In this document: one piece after another, positions 1-12,845 of the stretch | How positions within the stretch are numbered: the first letter of the stretch is position 1 | Layout of the letters: each line of letters opens with the position of its first letter | Notes under the pieces: model-generated | Databases searched by the model: none | The model's input: only the letters and a program-made list of their open reading frames with translations | What the model was told of the DNA's origin: nothing | Assembly: GCF_003945595.2 (NCBI RefSeq) | Contig: NW_024104330.1 | Coordinates: 550,366-614,365 of the forward strand | DNA from: Pipra filicauda | Lineage: Eukaryota; Chordata; Aves; Passeriformes; Pipridae | Direction: 5' to 3' | DNA: 64,000 nt | Translations under genes and position numbers: made by a program

Positions 1-2281
1 CGCTTGAAGTATGGCCATTTTGTCAATATTCTAGATAAACTTTTACATATTTTTTAAGTGTCTCGCTTCACAAAGCCACGACAAATACAGGGCTCTTGTG
101 CCCACAGCATTCTTTATGTGCAATAAAAGCAGGTTGGAAGCATATAGCCCAAAGCTGGTGTTTGAATTCATTGGAAAACCTGCTCCAAACTCTAAGTGTC
201 TGAAGTTCTTCATTTGGGCACATCTCTTAATCAGAAAGATGTGGCTTACATAGACCCAGACAGGAGCTGGAGTCAGATGGCAGGTTCCACACTGATGAAG
301 TCAAACCCTGTGTTTTCTTTCAAGATAGAGCACTTGCAAAATGAAGTCCCAGCAGGTAAGGTGACAGCAGCGCAACACAAGACACATAACACAAAGGCAA
401 GAAGAAGGGGGTGAGGTCAAAATAGTTGGGAACCAGTGCTCGTGGTCCTTGCAAATTGACCAAATTGAAGAGCAGGTTGACCAGCTGAGACTTCTCATAT
501 AAGAGAACTGAGGTCATTTTGAAAACTTTAGCAACTAAAGACCCCCCAGGAAGATGTCTAGGTTTTATTCCATCTTGAGCTAAACAGGCTTGAAGCTACC
601 ATCCTTCACCCGCTGGAATATGTCAGTTACTAAATATGTTGTTTTCACCAGTCTTGTCTTACTGAGAAGTAAGAATGAGGTAAGAAGGAAATGGGAGAAA
701 AAAACTAGGGCATGATACTGGATAATCTACCCATTAACTAATTTATTTTGTCTGCATGAGCTTGGAAATTTCTGGGTAATTGTAGTCCAAACTAATTTAG
801 ACTGATAAAAAATAGTACTAAAGAGGTAGTTAATGAGGGATGGACATAGTTCTGTTGCTTTCCTGAGTCATATGGGCACCCAAATATTTGAAGTTACTTT
901 GATATCCATCAGTAGAAAACAGCAGCAAAACATATTAGAAAGCATAATTTTCATTTAACTGCAAAAGTAACTACTGACCTATCAGAATTTGCAAATCATG
1001 TTTATGTCATTCAACTGCATGATTTTTCTGAGGAGAACATATTTCCCCATTCAGAGTCATAGTTCATGCAAACTCTATTGCCTACCAACTAATTTATGGA
1101 TATGAAGCTTTCAAGTGTTTAATTGGAAATATCTTCTCTTCTGCTGTCATTATATTACATTGATAGAGGAACTTCATACCAAATGCTTTCCATGAAAACA
1201 ATTTCTAAATCAAATTATTTTTAATGTTGTGAGTTTTTGCACATGAATAAGTACCTCAATTGAGATGTATAAAACCAATTAAACTCCTATTTATCTCTGC
1301 TTAGCAACTTGGCTCCACTAATTTCTTTGGTCACTGTGTTTCACTTCAGAGCTCACTCTGTTCATACATTTTGATGATTGAATTACTCAACATTTATTCT
1401 AGAATGCATTTATTTAGTGGTACCCTTTTCAAACTACTACCTTTTTATCTGATCCTGAAAGTCCTGCAATATTCCTGCACAAATCTTGGAGACTGCCATG
1501 AAAAAGATACAGTAGCTACCCTTTACATGCTTGCATTACAAAAATTCCAAGCAATAAAAACCCAGTAATTCTCATGAAGAAAAAAATTTCTTAATTTTTT
1601 CCCATTGTCATATTAAAACTTACTTTGTGTGGAATATTTATTGTGGTTATTTGGCTTTTTCCTGCCCCCCTGTGAAAGTCTGCAGAAAAGTTAGTGCTGA
1701 CTCAAAACCACTTGGAGTGGGAGGGTGGGAAACCAGCAAATTACGTTTTGGAGGGGTGTGGCCGCAGGAATTCAGAGCAAATAAAACTGTCCCTCCCTCT
1801 CCCTCCCTCTTGTCCTAACTTCCCTTGATTGCTAATTCAGTAACCTAAACCTGGATTGGTTGGAATTTACTGTCAATGCTTTGTGAAATGCTTTATGTTG
1901 ACTGAAAGTTTTTTTTAAACTTTTGCCAAATTCCTTTTTTTTCCAAAGTTTGTCAGTAAAAGTGTGTTATTCTGACCCCCAGAAAATGTTGTAGCATTTT
2001 TCCCATGGGCAGCATCAAGGTACAAAAGAACCAAAGGCCCTTTTAATAAACCCATTGGGTGTGTTTTGAGGCCTTGTATCTTCTTGACATAAACCCCTTT
2101 CATGAGCTTGTGAGAAGATCCTGGGGTCTTACACCCCCTTGTGTCAGAAGTGGTGACCATTTTCAACTTTTATTCATAATGAACTGTCTCTTAAGCTTAT
2201 GTGTTCTTCTATATTATATGGATAAATCCTGCAATGACTCACTCTCTGCTGGACAGAAGAGCATGTCTTCATTACATAGCC

Positions 2282-2286
<5 letters not shown>
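1..2286. other. Non-coding AT-rich DNA, no gene seen
   Basis: No reading frame here looks like a protein gene. A short pyrimidine tract at 1791-1810 is two copies of a 10-bp CCCTCCCTCT unit. A KLF/Sp1-like GC box (ggggtgtggcc) lies just upstream at 1753-1763. Together they make the only GC-rich patch in this stretch. Nothing else stands out. Confidence 0.6.

Positions 2287-2350
<64 letters not shown>
2287..2350. repeat. (TA)32 microsatellite
   Basis: An uninterrupted run of 32 TA dinucleotides, 64 bp. The six-codon-type YIYIYI frames read across it on both strands are products of the repeat and not proteins. It is probably length-polymorphic and able to extrude cruciforms. Read length or assembly collapse may affect the true copy number. 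Confidence 0.97.
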
Positions 2351-2351
<1 letters not shown>

Positions 2352-2680
2352 CACATAAATCCAAAGAAGCAATTTGTCCTTTCAGTGCTGGACCAATTTT
2401 GTTAAACACATTACTGATGTTCAGAGTTTAAAAGTTTAGAAGGATTTAGTATCATAAGGCTGGCAGGATGCTGAAAGGTAATCTTAAGCATAAAATATAG
2501 CTATATCATGACCAGCAGACGTTCATACTCATTTTTGGCAATATAAACTCTTTTGTTCCCTGTGATCAGGGAGTGTAATTGTTAGGATTTCTCCTAATGT
2601 CTAACCTATCAAGCTGCATTTTGAGCCCATTATTTCTTGAGCTACTTCTCTAGGAACATGAACAATGGGTTATTTTGATT

Positions 2681-2882
2681 TTTACATACATTACATGTAT
2701 ACACGTATATATATGCATTCTACAAATATCCCATTTTGCATATATATGATATACATATATCTTACATACATAAACATATTGCATTTGTTTGTATCACATC
2801 TACCAAACATATTATATTACTTATACATATATATTATACATATATAATTTGTATATACATTATATTATTATATATTATGCAA
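2681..2882. repeat. AT-rich low-complexity tract (TATA/TACA)
   Basis: About 200 bp dominated by alternating TA, TACA and ATTATA units, ending in a TATATTATTATATATTATG-like stretch. It is imperfect and has no fixed period, so it is low-complexity DNA and not a clean satellite. The reading frames through it are compositional. Confidence 0.8.
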
Positions 2883-3789
2883 TTTACATTATCATTTATT
2901 AATTATTTTCATTTTATTTACTCAAAGTGCTTTGTTTCTTTCCCCCCACCTTCTGTGTTGACCATTGTTATTCATTGTCACTTGAACCATGAAAAATCAG
3001 AAACAAAATGTGTGTTATACTTTTATGAGTTATGCTTCAGCTGAAGAGAACTCAACACATCTATGTATCATAGATTCATACCTCACTTCTTTAGAACAAA
3101 GATGTCCTGTTGGACGGCTAATTTGTCACCTTAATCTTGCAGGTCAGTTGCTCTTATCTTCTTACCTCAGCCTGAATATCACATTCTGCTGGTGAGCATA
3201 TTTCAAAGATATCTAATCTTGTTGATCTCATGGTACAGTGGGCATGATGATGAGGCATGAAGAGGATAAAAACATCAGAAGGAACATTAATCTCGTCTTA
3301 ATTTTCCAGTCAGTATTTTCCAGATGTTATAAAGAACATTAATGTTTGATACCACATTGTGAATCATCATTACTGAACTACAGAATAGGTGTCTCTTCCA
3401 CAGTTTGTGAAAAAAAAGGTATTTTCTCCTCCCTGGTGAAGTCAAGTATATACAGTGTCAGAGACACTGCGCTCGCAGGGAGGGCTCACATGGCATAGGT
3501 CTGTCTTCCTTTAACTCCAAAAACTTGCAGTATTACCAGGTCTCAATAATTTATTGTTAAACTTGTAGTATTTTTAGTCTCTCAGTTCACAGAAATGCTC
3601 AGCTTTTATTTCTGAAAAAAAAAAGTGCCTGCACATTTGAGGCTGCTTGTTTAGCATCTTGTTCTTTGTTTTCCATGAAGTCTTATAAATTCCCTGATCT
3701 TAAATTCTGATTCAGAAGAAATGATTCAGTTCTTCTACATCTTTGGCTGGCAAGAATCTTTGGCTATATCTCCACGGTGGTATATACAT
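2883..3789. other. Non-coding DNA, no gene seen
   Basis: Ordinary AT-rich sequence. I recognise no exon, RNA gene or repeat family. A short frame near 2989-3195 shows no domain and no splice context. Confidence 0.5.
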
Positions 3790-3815
3790 TACATGTATAT
3801 ACCTATATACATGTA
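3790..3815. repeat. 26-bp palindrome, 12-bp arms
   Basis: TACATGTATATA at 3790-3801 and its exact reverse complement at 3804-3815 are separated only by CC. The pairing stops at the next base outwards on each side. It lies in a short TATA/CATG-rich patch, so expansion of alternating purine-pyrimidine sequence can explain it. Confidence 0.85.
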
Positions 3816-5894
3816 TGTACCTTTTGGGACTTTGGTCAACCTAGGAACCCCACCACTGTAGACAGCTCCCTCAGTGCCCATGTCCCCAGGTTTATTTCCT
3901 AAGGCTGTGACCTACTGACACAACTGGAAAACACGACTCAGGGTCACACACAGCACTACAAACACAGAGACTATATTCCTATGCACTTCTTAGCTGCATC
4001 TCATCTTCTCTTTAATGCTAAGTCAGGTCTCCTAAATAATTTGAGTTTTTTTCTGTTTTTCCTGTGACTTACTGTTTCCTTTTTTCCTAAAAAAAAATAA
4101 AACAAAATAAAGTAAAAATTAGAAAAAAGTCAAGCTATTTACATTTTTCTCCTGTTTACTCTCTGTTTCAGCATATTGCACTGTTTTTTAATGTTCATAT
4201 ATCTGGGTTATAAAAACCTTAAGAATAATTGCTACCAAAATTAAGAGAGAATGATCAGCTTTATGTTCCATTGTTAATTTGGGATTTTTAAGCGCTCTAC
4301 AGAATTCCATTCCAGTGGGAGAATATTTTTCAGTTGTCTAATTGACTAACATCAATAAAACAAATATTACAGCTTTTGACCAAGATCTGTGAATATTCCC
4401 ACAGGAGTATATTCTGTCTGTTTCCAATCTCCATTTTGAGCTATTAAGCTCTATTAAGAAATAGAGCCATTTTTTTTGAAATTTGGGCACACATTGCCTT
4501 GCAGACTTGATGCCAGAACTCCTTGCAAATGCCACCTGGGAAAAAAAAACATATTCCACTGCTATACAAACAAACTGAAACATGCCAAATCATCTCAAAA
4601 CAAACATTCTGGAATTACTGCACAGTTAAGGTTGCACTTTTTTGCCCGGCAAATTCTCCTTAGGCATTAATAAAAAAGGGAACACAAATACTGGTTTCGG
4701 AAACTATTAGAAAATAGTAACGCTAAGGACAGTTTAATTGACTGTATATTTCTACCTGAAGGGCACTCTCTAGCAAAGTGTTAATTATTTATACCACAGC
4801 ACTGCTAAGAAAGATCAAGCTAGACTTTGCTATCCTTGAGGGTTGAATTTTCAGGGGAGTTTATCATGACTCTACCTTTGTTTCCACAGAGCCTGCACCT
4901 ATTTTATCTTGTCTTACATTTGAGTAATAAGATATTTGATGTTAGCAGAGCACTCTTTCTGTTTGTATAGCATGTAACACAGCAGGTCCAGATAAACCAT
5001 TCGAATTCCTGCTTCTGTGACAGTAAGACTTTCTGTTTATTATTCACATATGGCCTAATAAATCCTGAGGTTGGGAATCACTGTGCTACTTAGCAATTAA
5101 TAATTATGAAAACAATGGAAATTATACACTGTTTGAGACTGAAAGGTCTTTGGGTGAGGACCTGTTTCTTAGTAGACACACACAGCAGAGCAAAAAAGGA
5201 TTCTGGATTATGGTGATAACCTACTATTAGAGCAAAAATAATACTTTCAGGGACATCTGGATCTAGGAAAGCTGTACATGAAAAACAACCTCCTTTCTAT
5301 GGACTTCTAGGTGTCACCTTTTAGAGGGAGAAGAACCATTGGTGTGTATTTAATACTACTAAGTTAAATGGAAATGAACCAAAGCAGTACAACTGCATTT
5401 GAAGCCAGAGTCATATATTACTACAGTATTTTTGTTGTGGTTCTGTAATAGGCGAAAGTGTATCTTGGAGCCATGCAGAGAACAGCAAATTTACTATAAC
5501 TGCCACAGACAAGTGGGCATGAAAAATGATCAGTTCCTAAAAGCTTTTAAAGCAGCAATGTTTGTCCTTCTTGGCTTTATGAAGGTCATAAGTCTCTCTG
5601 GTATGATCTAAGAAATGCTATAACAAGGTTCACGTAAATGCAGCTGCGTCCTGAAACTGCTCAGAGAGACAAAATTCCTTTACAGAAATAGCCACTCAAC
5701 TTTTATCTGCAGGAGACAATATTCTGCAGAGGACTTGTTCAGAGTTGCAGCCAACTCCAGACCACAGCCAAGTGACAGGATGATCTATAGGAATTTTCCT
5801 GCCAGGAGAGCAGAGTCCAAAACTAACATAATCTTAATTTATTATGTACTTGGCTTAGACATCTCTTTACTGTCACTAAGTGTACATAGTGTGT
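3816..5894. other. Non-coding DNA, no gene seen
   Basis: AT-rich unique sequence with short A and T runs (for example around 4090-4110). The frames at 4338-4583 and 5399-5611 are below chance-significant length and carry no motif. I see no RNA gene or known repeat. Confidence 0.5.
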
Positions 5895-6030
5895 ACACAG
5901 ACACACACACAAATATATTTCTATATTTTTATATGTATATATACATATATAATATATATAGATATATATACATGCATACAAACACAGACACACACACACA
6001 TATTATATATATATATATACACATCTATAT
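5895..6030. repeat. Composite AC/TA microsatellite
   Basis: Two short AC runs (near 5900-5911 and 5987-6000) flank and interrupt a TATATA/TACATA tract that ends in (TA)n near 6005-6019. The pattern is that of a decayed compound microsatellite. The 103-codon frame running into it (from 5735) owes its second half to the repeat. Confidence 0.85.
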
Positions 6031-6099
6031 GAACATTCTTGATTGATTTTAGATATTATCTAGGGCACCCTACAGTCTGGCCCACACTTTTATCCAACT

Positions 6100-6215
6100 T
6101 TTCCATAGCACTTTTCCACTGATAGATTTCCAAGGACTTTATAAAAAAGATTTGTCTTATAATTCCTTTTTGATAGATGGGGTAAGGAAGGCAGAAATCA
6201 GGGTAATTTGCACAA
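6100..6215 (-). mobile_element. MIR-like SINE relic, 3' part, reverse orientation
   Basis: Read on the plus strand, this resembles the reverse complement of the MIR/CORE-SINE 3' region common in amniotes. There is a block like 'ttccatagcac...tttccaaggactttataaa', then 'gatagatggggtaaggaaggcagaaatcagggtaatttgc' in pieces. These match the 'cagatggggaaactgaggca...gtgacttgcc' segment of the family in order and spacing. Divergence is high, as expected for a relic over 100 million years old. The match is from memory of the family, with no alignment run. Confidence 0.5.
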
Positions 6216-6944
6216 TTCCTCCGTCATCTCATGGGAAGGGAGGGAGAGAATGCAAGCATTTGACTAAACACCATCTGTTTTTATACTTTATTCTGTTGAG
6301 GCAGGTTTGAAAATACTGCCCAAAACAACCAAGGAAAGGTGAATTACAGTCATCTTAGGTGAAGAGTCTGATCCAAAGAACATGTATATCAAGATATACC
6401 TTTCCATCAACTTTAATGGGAGTCAGATGAGATCCAGAAGCCTTAAAGTGAGTATTTATAGTGCTGTTAGTACTCTGGAATAAAAACCTATTTACTCAAT
6501 CATGAATAATGATATGAGCTCAACCTTTCAAAATAATATGAAAAACAACTCTTTTTATCACCTACCATATTTATGCTAATATGTAAGTAAAGTTATGGAG
6601 TTTTGAACTGCGTTATATAGTCCCAAACTAAAGTTTGACAATTAACCTTTCAAAGGAGTTCTGTAACAAGAAGCCTCAGAGAAATGCATTGTGAGCAATT
6701 CGTTACTGAGTTCCTAAGTCTGGATAGCCTGGGATACAAAAAAAGAAAAAAAAAAAGAAAAATCCAGGTTAACTCATCAATGCCAAAGGAGCAACTGTTA
6801 TTTTGTGTTTTGCCTTTGCTTTAAAGGTACAGTGATTCCTTATCATCACACACTTGCTGCAAGAAGGGATGGATTCATAATAATATATCATTTTTAGAGT
6901 GAGATATGAAACAAATCATCAGCATGCTGTCTCTTAGAAGATAG

Positions 6945-7025
6945 ATTATTTCAATTTTAGACTTAAGGAAACTGTAATAGTGAAGATACTATGTCACTTG
7001 AAGAAAGCAGAACAGAATTTCTGGC
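6945..7025 (-). mobile_element. MIR-like SINE relic, reverse orientation
   Basis: The order 'ttatttcaattttagacttaaggaaact' (pieces), then 'gtcacttgaagaaagcagaac', follows the reverse complement of MIR: 'attttacagatgaggaaactgag', then 'agtgacttgcccaaggtcacac'. The spacing between the two blocks is right. It is strongly diverged, and the element may continue to about 7050. Confidence 0.45.
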
Positions 7026-8590
7026 TTCTTTATATCCCATACCTAGAGATCTGAATTGAGCCTAAGCATTTCAAGTAGAATACAGTGTAAAAATATAATT
7101 TCTTTATTGATAAATAAGATAAATCTTTTGGTTTTCCTAAAGTCCCCACAATTCCTGATGTCTGATCATCCCTCACTCTGTACAATCCTTAGTTTTCCCC
7201 ATAACAGCTCACCACCCCAAATGTAAATACTTCTTTCAGTTCCATGTCTGAGGGAGATTTAAACCTGGCACTTACCTGAGCCTCACTTTTTCTGCAATAT
7301 TTTTCATATTTGTAGAGGAATAGAGGCATCAAGCAGAGGAAGACTGTGGGAAACAATCCCAAAATTCCTTTTCCTGAATTTCAAGTTTCATCCACCTCCC
7401 CCTCATTACTCTTTATTTTCTCTAAGTGAAAACATGTATTATGGTGCAGTGAACCAAGGGCCCATCCCAGCAGGCAGCTCAGTGAGAGAAGAGCTGTTCC
7501 ATGGGCTTGGTTGTGGTTATGGTTATGAACTCCTCTATGCATTCACCTTTTGATCCATACTCACGAAATGAAGTGCACTGTTGCCTAAAGAAAATTCAGG
7601 GAGAAAAAAAACTCCAAGGTAATTTAGTTTTGGAGGTGAGATAAGGAAAGGGTTTTAATTCCTGCCTCTGAGACATTAGGTTACCAGACTCGCACCAGTC
7701 CCTCTGTACAAATGTTACAATTTGTAATATTGTCTGTCCAATCCCAGATGTTTCCACCTATGGCTTTTGCCCTGATCTACCCTCAATCCGCCCCTGGGGA
7801 ATTGGGGCTGGGGGTTTTTGAGACCCTCCTTTCATCAATCATCATCTTCTTCAGAGTACAAGGGGCATATATTCACCCAGTTCTTGACTGTACTGTTGCG
7901 GTTTAGGTCAAGGTATAAGTGTTCTCTAAACAAAATAGGCCTACAAGAGACTAAACATTTTCTAATGGAATTCAGGGGTAGAATTGATATGGGGAGCATG
8001 GAATGGGGTGATAGGGTTGGGGAATGTGTGTAGTTACGATGCTAGGGGTAAAGGAATAAGGGCTGCTGCTTCTAAATCTACCTTTACTATATAACTACTT
8101 ATAAAGCTTATAAAAATTAGAAAAATCAAAAAACAGATGGACCTTAAGGCATCAGCACCAATTACAGTGGTTACTGTGGGGTTAAAAGATATGTGTGTAG
8201 ACCAGGCTGGAAAACCCCTCAAACCACAAGAAGACGCATACACATTATAAACTAGATTTTTCCTCCTCATCATTTTTTTTTAATTCACACTCTGTATCAA
8301 AGATATAAAATCTCAGTTGGAACCTGAAACCAAATCCAAAACACAATAACAGTCACAGTTAGCTCAGGGGAAGTGTGAGAAACAAGAACAAAATCACACT
8401 TTCTGATGATTATGGATTCACAAATCAATGGAGACAGGAAAGGAAGCAGCACCAGGCTCACTTTGGAAGGCTGTGCTCTAGTTTGACAACAGGGAGTCTG
8501 GCTCATCATTTAGCCATTCCTCCAGCTATAGTAAACTTGGAAGGACTGCAGAATAGCTGTATATGTGAAATGCCATTGCAGCTACATTTC
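7026..8590. other. Non-coding DNA, no gene seen
   Basis: Unique sequence. The segment 7740-8040 is slightly richer in G and C than its surroundings. A hydrophobic minus-strand frame at 8034-8273 has no recognisable domain. I see no RNA gene. Confidence 0.45.
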
Positions 8591-8660
8591 ACAAAAAACC
8601 ACAAACAAACAAACAAACCAACCAAACAAAAAACAAACACACACTACAACAACAAAAAAC
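8591..8660. repeat. (CAAA)n/(CAA)n simple repeat
   Basis: Pyrimidine-poor tract of CAAA units grading into CCAA, CAAAAAA, CACA and CAA. It explains the lysine/asparagine/threonine-rich peptide seen on one strand and the phenylalanine/valine-rich one on the other. Confidence 0.85.
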
Positions 8661-11600
8661 CGTCCACAATTTTCCAGTTGCTTATGTAATAGAAAGGAAT
8701 TCCTGGCAGCTCTGACTAAGGTAGCGCTGGGTATGTTTTCACAGAGTCTTCCCCAGCACACAGACCCTTTGGAAAAGATAGGCTCAAAAAATTTCTTTGG
8801 AGAGCCTGACAACATAGAAGGACAGCTGAGCTGTGAAGAAAGGCTGAAAAAAATAACCATACTTCAACTGTTGGCCCCTCAATGCCACTTCCAAGCATGT
8901 TTGCAAGGAAGGTCGCAACTCCAGTGAGTTCCTTGTTGTCCAAAGGAAGCTGTTTGATGCAGACATAATGAGCACAGGACACCTTTCTGCATAAAGTCAT
9001 TCTAGAATCACTGTCCTCCAGTCTGCAGATAAAATCCCTCAAGTCCTGCAGGCAAAATCTCCTTTTGCTGCTCAATGCAAAAAGAGCTTTACCAGGCTTT
9101 TCCACAGATCTCAGCCCGTGTACCTGAAGCAAAGGTGGAAAACCAACCCTTCTTTTGCCTCAGAAGAGCAAGACAAATCAAATTTACAGATGTGAACAAA
9201 CTTCATGTTTGCTGCATAACTACTCTCAGCCATAAGGAAAGCAGTGCAACTCAGGCTGTTGGGAGACTTACATCTGCAGAAAAAATAATAAACATGTTTC
9301 TTTGGCTTCTTTAACATTTTCCTAATATTGGTGCATAAAGTGACTCAGAGGCACTGCAGCCACCATTCTATAAACATGGAGTACAATGTTTAGGACAAAG
9401 ACACTTCAATGCACCTCCTGAATAAGAGAAAAATCATAATATTACCTAATATAATTTGCAATCATACTGTTGGAAGTTCTTTAGGAGTATCTAAAGGCTA
9501 AATTTAAGACTACAGGGACCCTTTAAAGTTTTCTTTACATTACTGTCACAGCTTCTGAGTACTTATTCAAAGCAACACAGTCTCAAAGCTCACTGAATTT
9601 CAAAAGCATTTGGGTATCTCACACTTATCAACTCTTCTCAAGAGTACAAACTAAAGAGAATAGAAGAGGCAATTTGTCTAAATTTAGATCAGCCCATCCA
9701 CACTAACACCCTGATTTTATTACTGGCAAAATACCTAAAGTTTGATAATTGATAAGTAACTGAGGCAAACATCAAATGTCAGTGATAGGAAATATTTCAG
9801 CATGAGTCAAAATTCTGTAGTGAACTTAGAAGTGTACTTAGAAGAGAACTGTAAAAATGACTTAAGCTTGTCTTTTAATCTTTGACATGCTCAGGTGCTG
9901 ATATAAAGATGTAAGTAGTCTGGCCACTTCTCTCTTTTCCCTAGACACAAAAGCAATAAATTTAACGATCTCTACAATGTACTTCCAATACTTCAAAGAT
10001 GAGCAAACCTGCAATTACAACAGTAATAATAAAGAAACAAAAAAGATTGATTCTCTCTCTTGAGTCCAGAGGAGTTGGGCAGTAAACAACAATTTAGTCT
10101 TGTAAAAGGGGTTTTATGAAAAGGATGATAACTAAATATGTGCCTAATTTATAGTAGTCACAAGCCAATAGATGTTCACCCTTGCATACTTGGACATAAA
10201 CACACAGACATACTGAGTATTGCTCAAGATATGAGGAAGTTAAAAAGAAAATGTTGTTGAGATAAACAAGAACCAGCACTGAAGTTCGGATTTTGGAGCT
10301 CTCTGCAACCAGCTCTGAAGCAATAGCTTGCAGGCAAAAGAGCCCATTGTGTGACCTTGCCAGGAATTGTCTTGGTATGGGAATAAAAAGAAACACTGAC
10401 ATAAGAAAAATGTGCATTAGTTTGCTTTAGAGTTCACATAGTTTAGAGCAGCAGAAGGCAAAGTGCTTAGAATTCAAGGCACTAACACTGTGCCTGATGA
10501 GATGAAAATTTCATCTTGGATAAGTGCTCAAGTGAGATAACTTCATTTTATTTCTACTTTCTAGAACATGCAATGAGAGATGGTTGATGCCCCCAGTGCA
10601 AGCTGCCACCAAAAATCAGCACATTAGGAATATTTACACTGGCACTTGAACAATTTCCTCAGATTAGAATAGGAAATCCTGCTGGACCTGTTGCAATAGT
10701 AACCACTGTAGAGATGATCAGCAGGTTGGGTTGTAATCCCAATGTATGTTGGAATTATATCACTTTACACCTGTTAAGGATACTTGTTTCCTTGATGTAG
10801 AATCCACCTCCTTTCTTTTTTCTTTTTTTCCCCCTGGCTGCTTGACACACACCGAAAGACACAACTTTACTGACTGAGAAGGGAATATCTCCGACTTCCA
10901 GCAGAGATCCCTGAAAGTGTTAATGCTTTGTGCTTGCCTTATGCATTTCAAGAAAATTTTAACTCACAGAATATGCACAAGCTGTTAAAATCTGCTTCCT
11001 TGAAAAGGCTTAGAGTATATCAAATCTATCCGCTTTGGGGTTTCCTAAATCATCTCTATCTCATCTATATCTATATTATCTGTATCTATATCATGACCAT
11101 GGGGAGACAGTTAACCCTCACATTTGTTTCAGTTGATCAGAAAAGCTCTTATCTCTTAGATATATTCTAAATGCTTTTATCATTAAGAAATTATTGAAGT
11201 AGATACTTTGGTGAAAGCCTGCTCCTTGCCACAATTTTTTGCTTCAAAGATAAATACAAACACCCAAATGCATGTATAGCTATTAATGATATTCAAACAC
11301 TGCGGCTCATTTTACCTACATGAATCTGCTATATGAGTGTGAAAACTATTATTTCTTTTCTCCTTCACTATGTGCTGGCTCAAGTACGTTATATAACATA
11401 TTGCTGGAATCTGATTAATTTGAAAGGATACAGTAGGATAAACTTCAGGATAGCCTGGAGACAAGGCATCCCACATCTTACATGTTGAGTTATTGGTAGT
11501 ATTCACAGCCAAACCCCTACGGCTACCTAGTATTTAACAGCTGTTTTAGCATCCCACAGTTGTCCATTCATTTTTCCCCACAATGTTCCCTGTGAGGTAA

Positions 11601-12354
11601 GTCATGTTGCTCAGGTAAAAAAAAAGAAAATTCCTAAGCTATTCAGACAGAGTACTTTTGAAAAGAGATCCATATTCTCTTAAAACAAGTTAGGGCTTTT
11701 AAACACTGTCCAGCTATTTGAAAAGAACCTCTGAAGGTCAGAAAGCATCATCCAGTTTCTATTATAAATATATACATATCCAGTTTATGCCCATTTTTAA
11801 TGGTATTAACATGCCTAGTTTTCCACTGCCTTTTTGCCTTCTGGGTCTTCACACTTTTTTTGTGTGTCAACCTAAATAAATTAAGCATGATTGGTCCCTG
11901 TGAGGAAATAACCATTATTTCTTCCTGATGTCTCTAGTCTCAGGGAACTGACCGCTTTTATCTATGCTCTCTTTGGTGGCCGTGTTTGAGTTTACAGAGA
12001 CGGTGTATGGAGGCAGCTGTACCCACACTGCTTGGTAGGATGGAGCCAGCAAACAGATTGGTCATGCCACTTTTGGGATGCTCCAGACTGGAGCCACAGT
12101 TTGAGTGGTCATGAGCTAATATATTCACACAGACCTCTGGAAGAGGAACTAAATAACCAACCCGAGTTACTGGTAGTAACCTGTGGCAAAAACAAAACAG
12201 TGTCCTTTCTACAGCACTAAATCCTAACTACAGTGGTTAATTTCTATGTTTTGTAACCCTAAAATTAAAATAGGTATGCTAATGGTTTATAATTGAACTT
12301 CAAACTTTTTTTTTTTGCATGACCATATGACTAGAACTTGTCTCTGTATGAAAT
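8661..12354. other. Non-coding DNA, no gene seen
   Basis: About 3.7 kb without a supported gene. The 138-codon minus-strand frame at 8716-9132 has no domain and no sign of splicing. A TATC-like imperfect run lies near 11050-11092. A weak MIR-like patch in reverse orientation may lie at 11578-11635, where 'ccctgtgaggtaagt' precedes 'gaaaattcctaagc', but it is too diverged to call. Confidence 0.45.
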
Positions 12355-12398
12355 GAAATAATAATGTAAAATGAAATAATAATGTACAATGAAATAAA
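12355..12398. repeat. 18-bp tandem repeat, 2.4 copies
   Basis: Two 18-bp units, 12355-12372 and 12373-12390, differ by one base (GAAATAATAATGTAAAAT versus ...TACAAT). A third partial unit (GAAATAAA) follows to 12398. The near identity suggests a recent slippage duplication. Confidence 0.9.
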
Positions 12399-12479
12399 AC
12401 CTCTGCTTGTGTCCAGTAGTAGCATTACAAAAACAAAGAAATCAAAAAACACTCTACCTTACACGATTAAGTTGGGTAA

Positions 12480-12565
12480 GGCAGTGAAATGACATTTAGT
12501 CCAGTCTCATTCGGATCTCAGTTCTGCAGAGAGTATGTTCATGACCTTGAGCAAATCACCCCCAT
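12480..12565 (+). mobile_element. MIR SINE relic
   Basis: The stretch reads through the MIR core and 3' region in the forward direction. 'cattcggatctcagttctgc' corresponds to 'gttcgaatcccagctctgcc', and 'catgaccttgagcaaatcac' corresponds to 'tgtgaccttgggcaagtcac', with the expected 15-20 bp between them. The tail after the 'aatcac' block is not recognisable. Divergence is consistent with an amniote-age insertion. Confidence 0.6.
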
Positions 12566-12801
12566 ACAAAACTTCACAAGGATTTAAGCACCAAGAGAGC
12601 CATTGGGCCTAGGGCACCTGACTCTCTGTGAGCATCTGGGTCTAAATTAAAATGTGTCTAAATCCTCTATGTGCTAGGAATAAGGTAAATTTATTTTCTT
12701 CTACTGTTTTCCATTGCTTCGCTATCCTCTCTTATCCTAACATTTGTAGGTCAGGACTTTTTGCGCCTTCATGTGGATGGAGTCTTAGAAGAGAATCAAA
12801 T

Positions 12802-12845
12802 TTTATCTCTGTTTCCTAAGGTCTTTATCTCTGCTTCCTAAGGCC
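12802..12845. repeat. 22-bp tandem duplication
   Basis: Units 12802-12823 and 12824-12845 (tttatctctgYttcctaagg plus two bases) match at 20 of 22 positions. The two differences are a T/C and a T/C transition. This is a small local duplication with no coding context. Confidence 0.9.

Noticed and set aside
7740..8060. Possible nuclear copy of mitochondrial DNA, suggested by an even, CCA/CTA-like look on the minus strand
   Set aside because: I could not match it to any mitochondrial gene I know, and no frame is maintained.
8034..8273. Hydrophobic minus-strand frame of 79 codons, considered as a membrane peptide or retroviral envelope remnant
   Set aside because: No family motif, no adjacent retroviral sequence and no splice or promoter context. 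The hydrophobicity follows from T-rich codons.
8716..9132. 138-codon minus-strand frame
   Set aside because: No domain, an overlapping competing frame on the same strand and no supporting signals. Length is within what a 64-kb window can produce.
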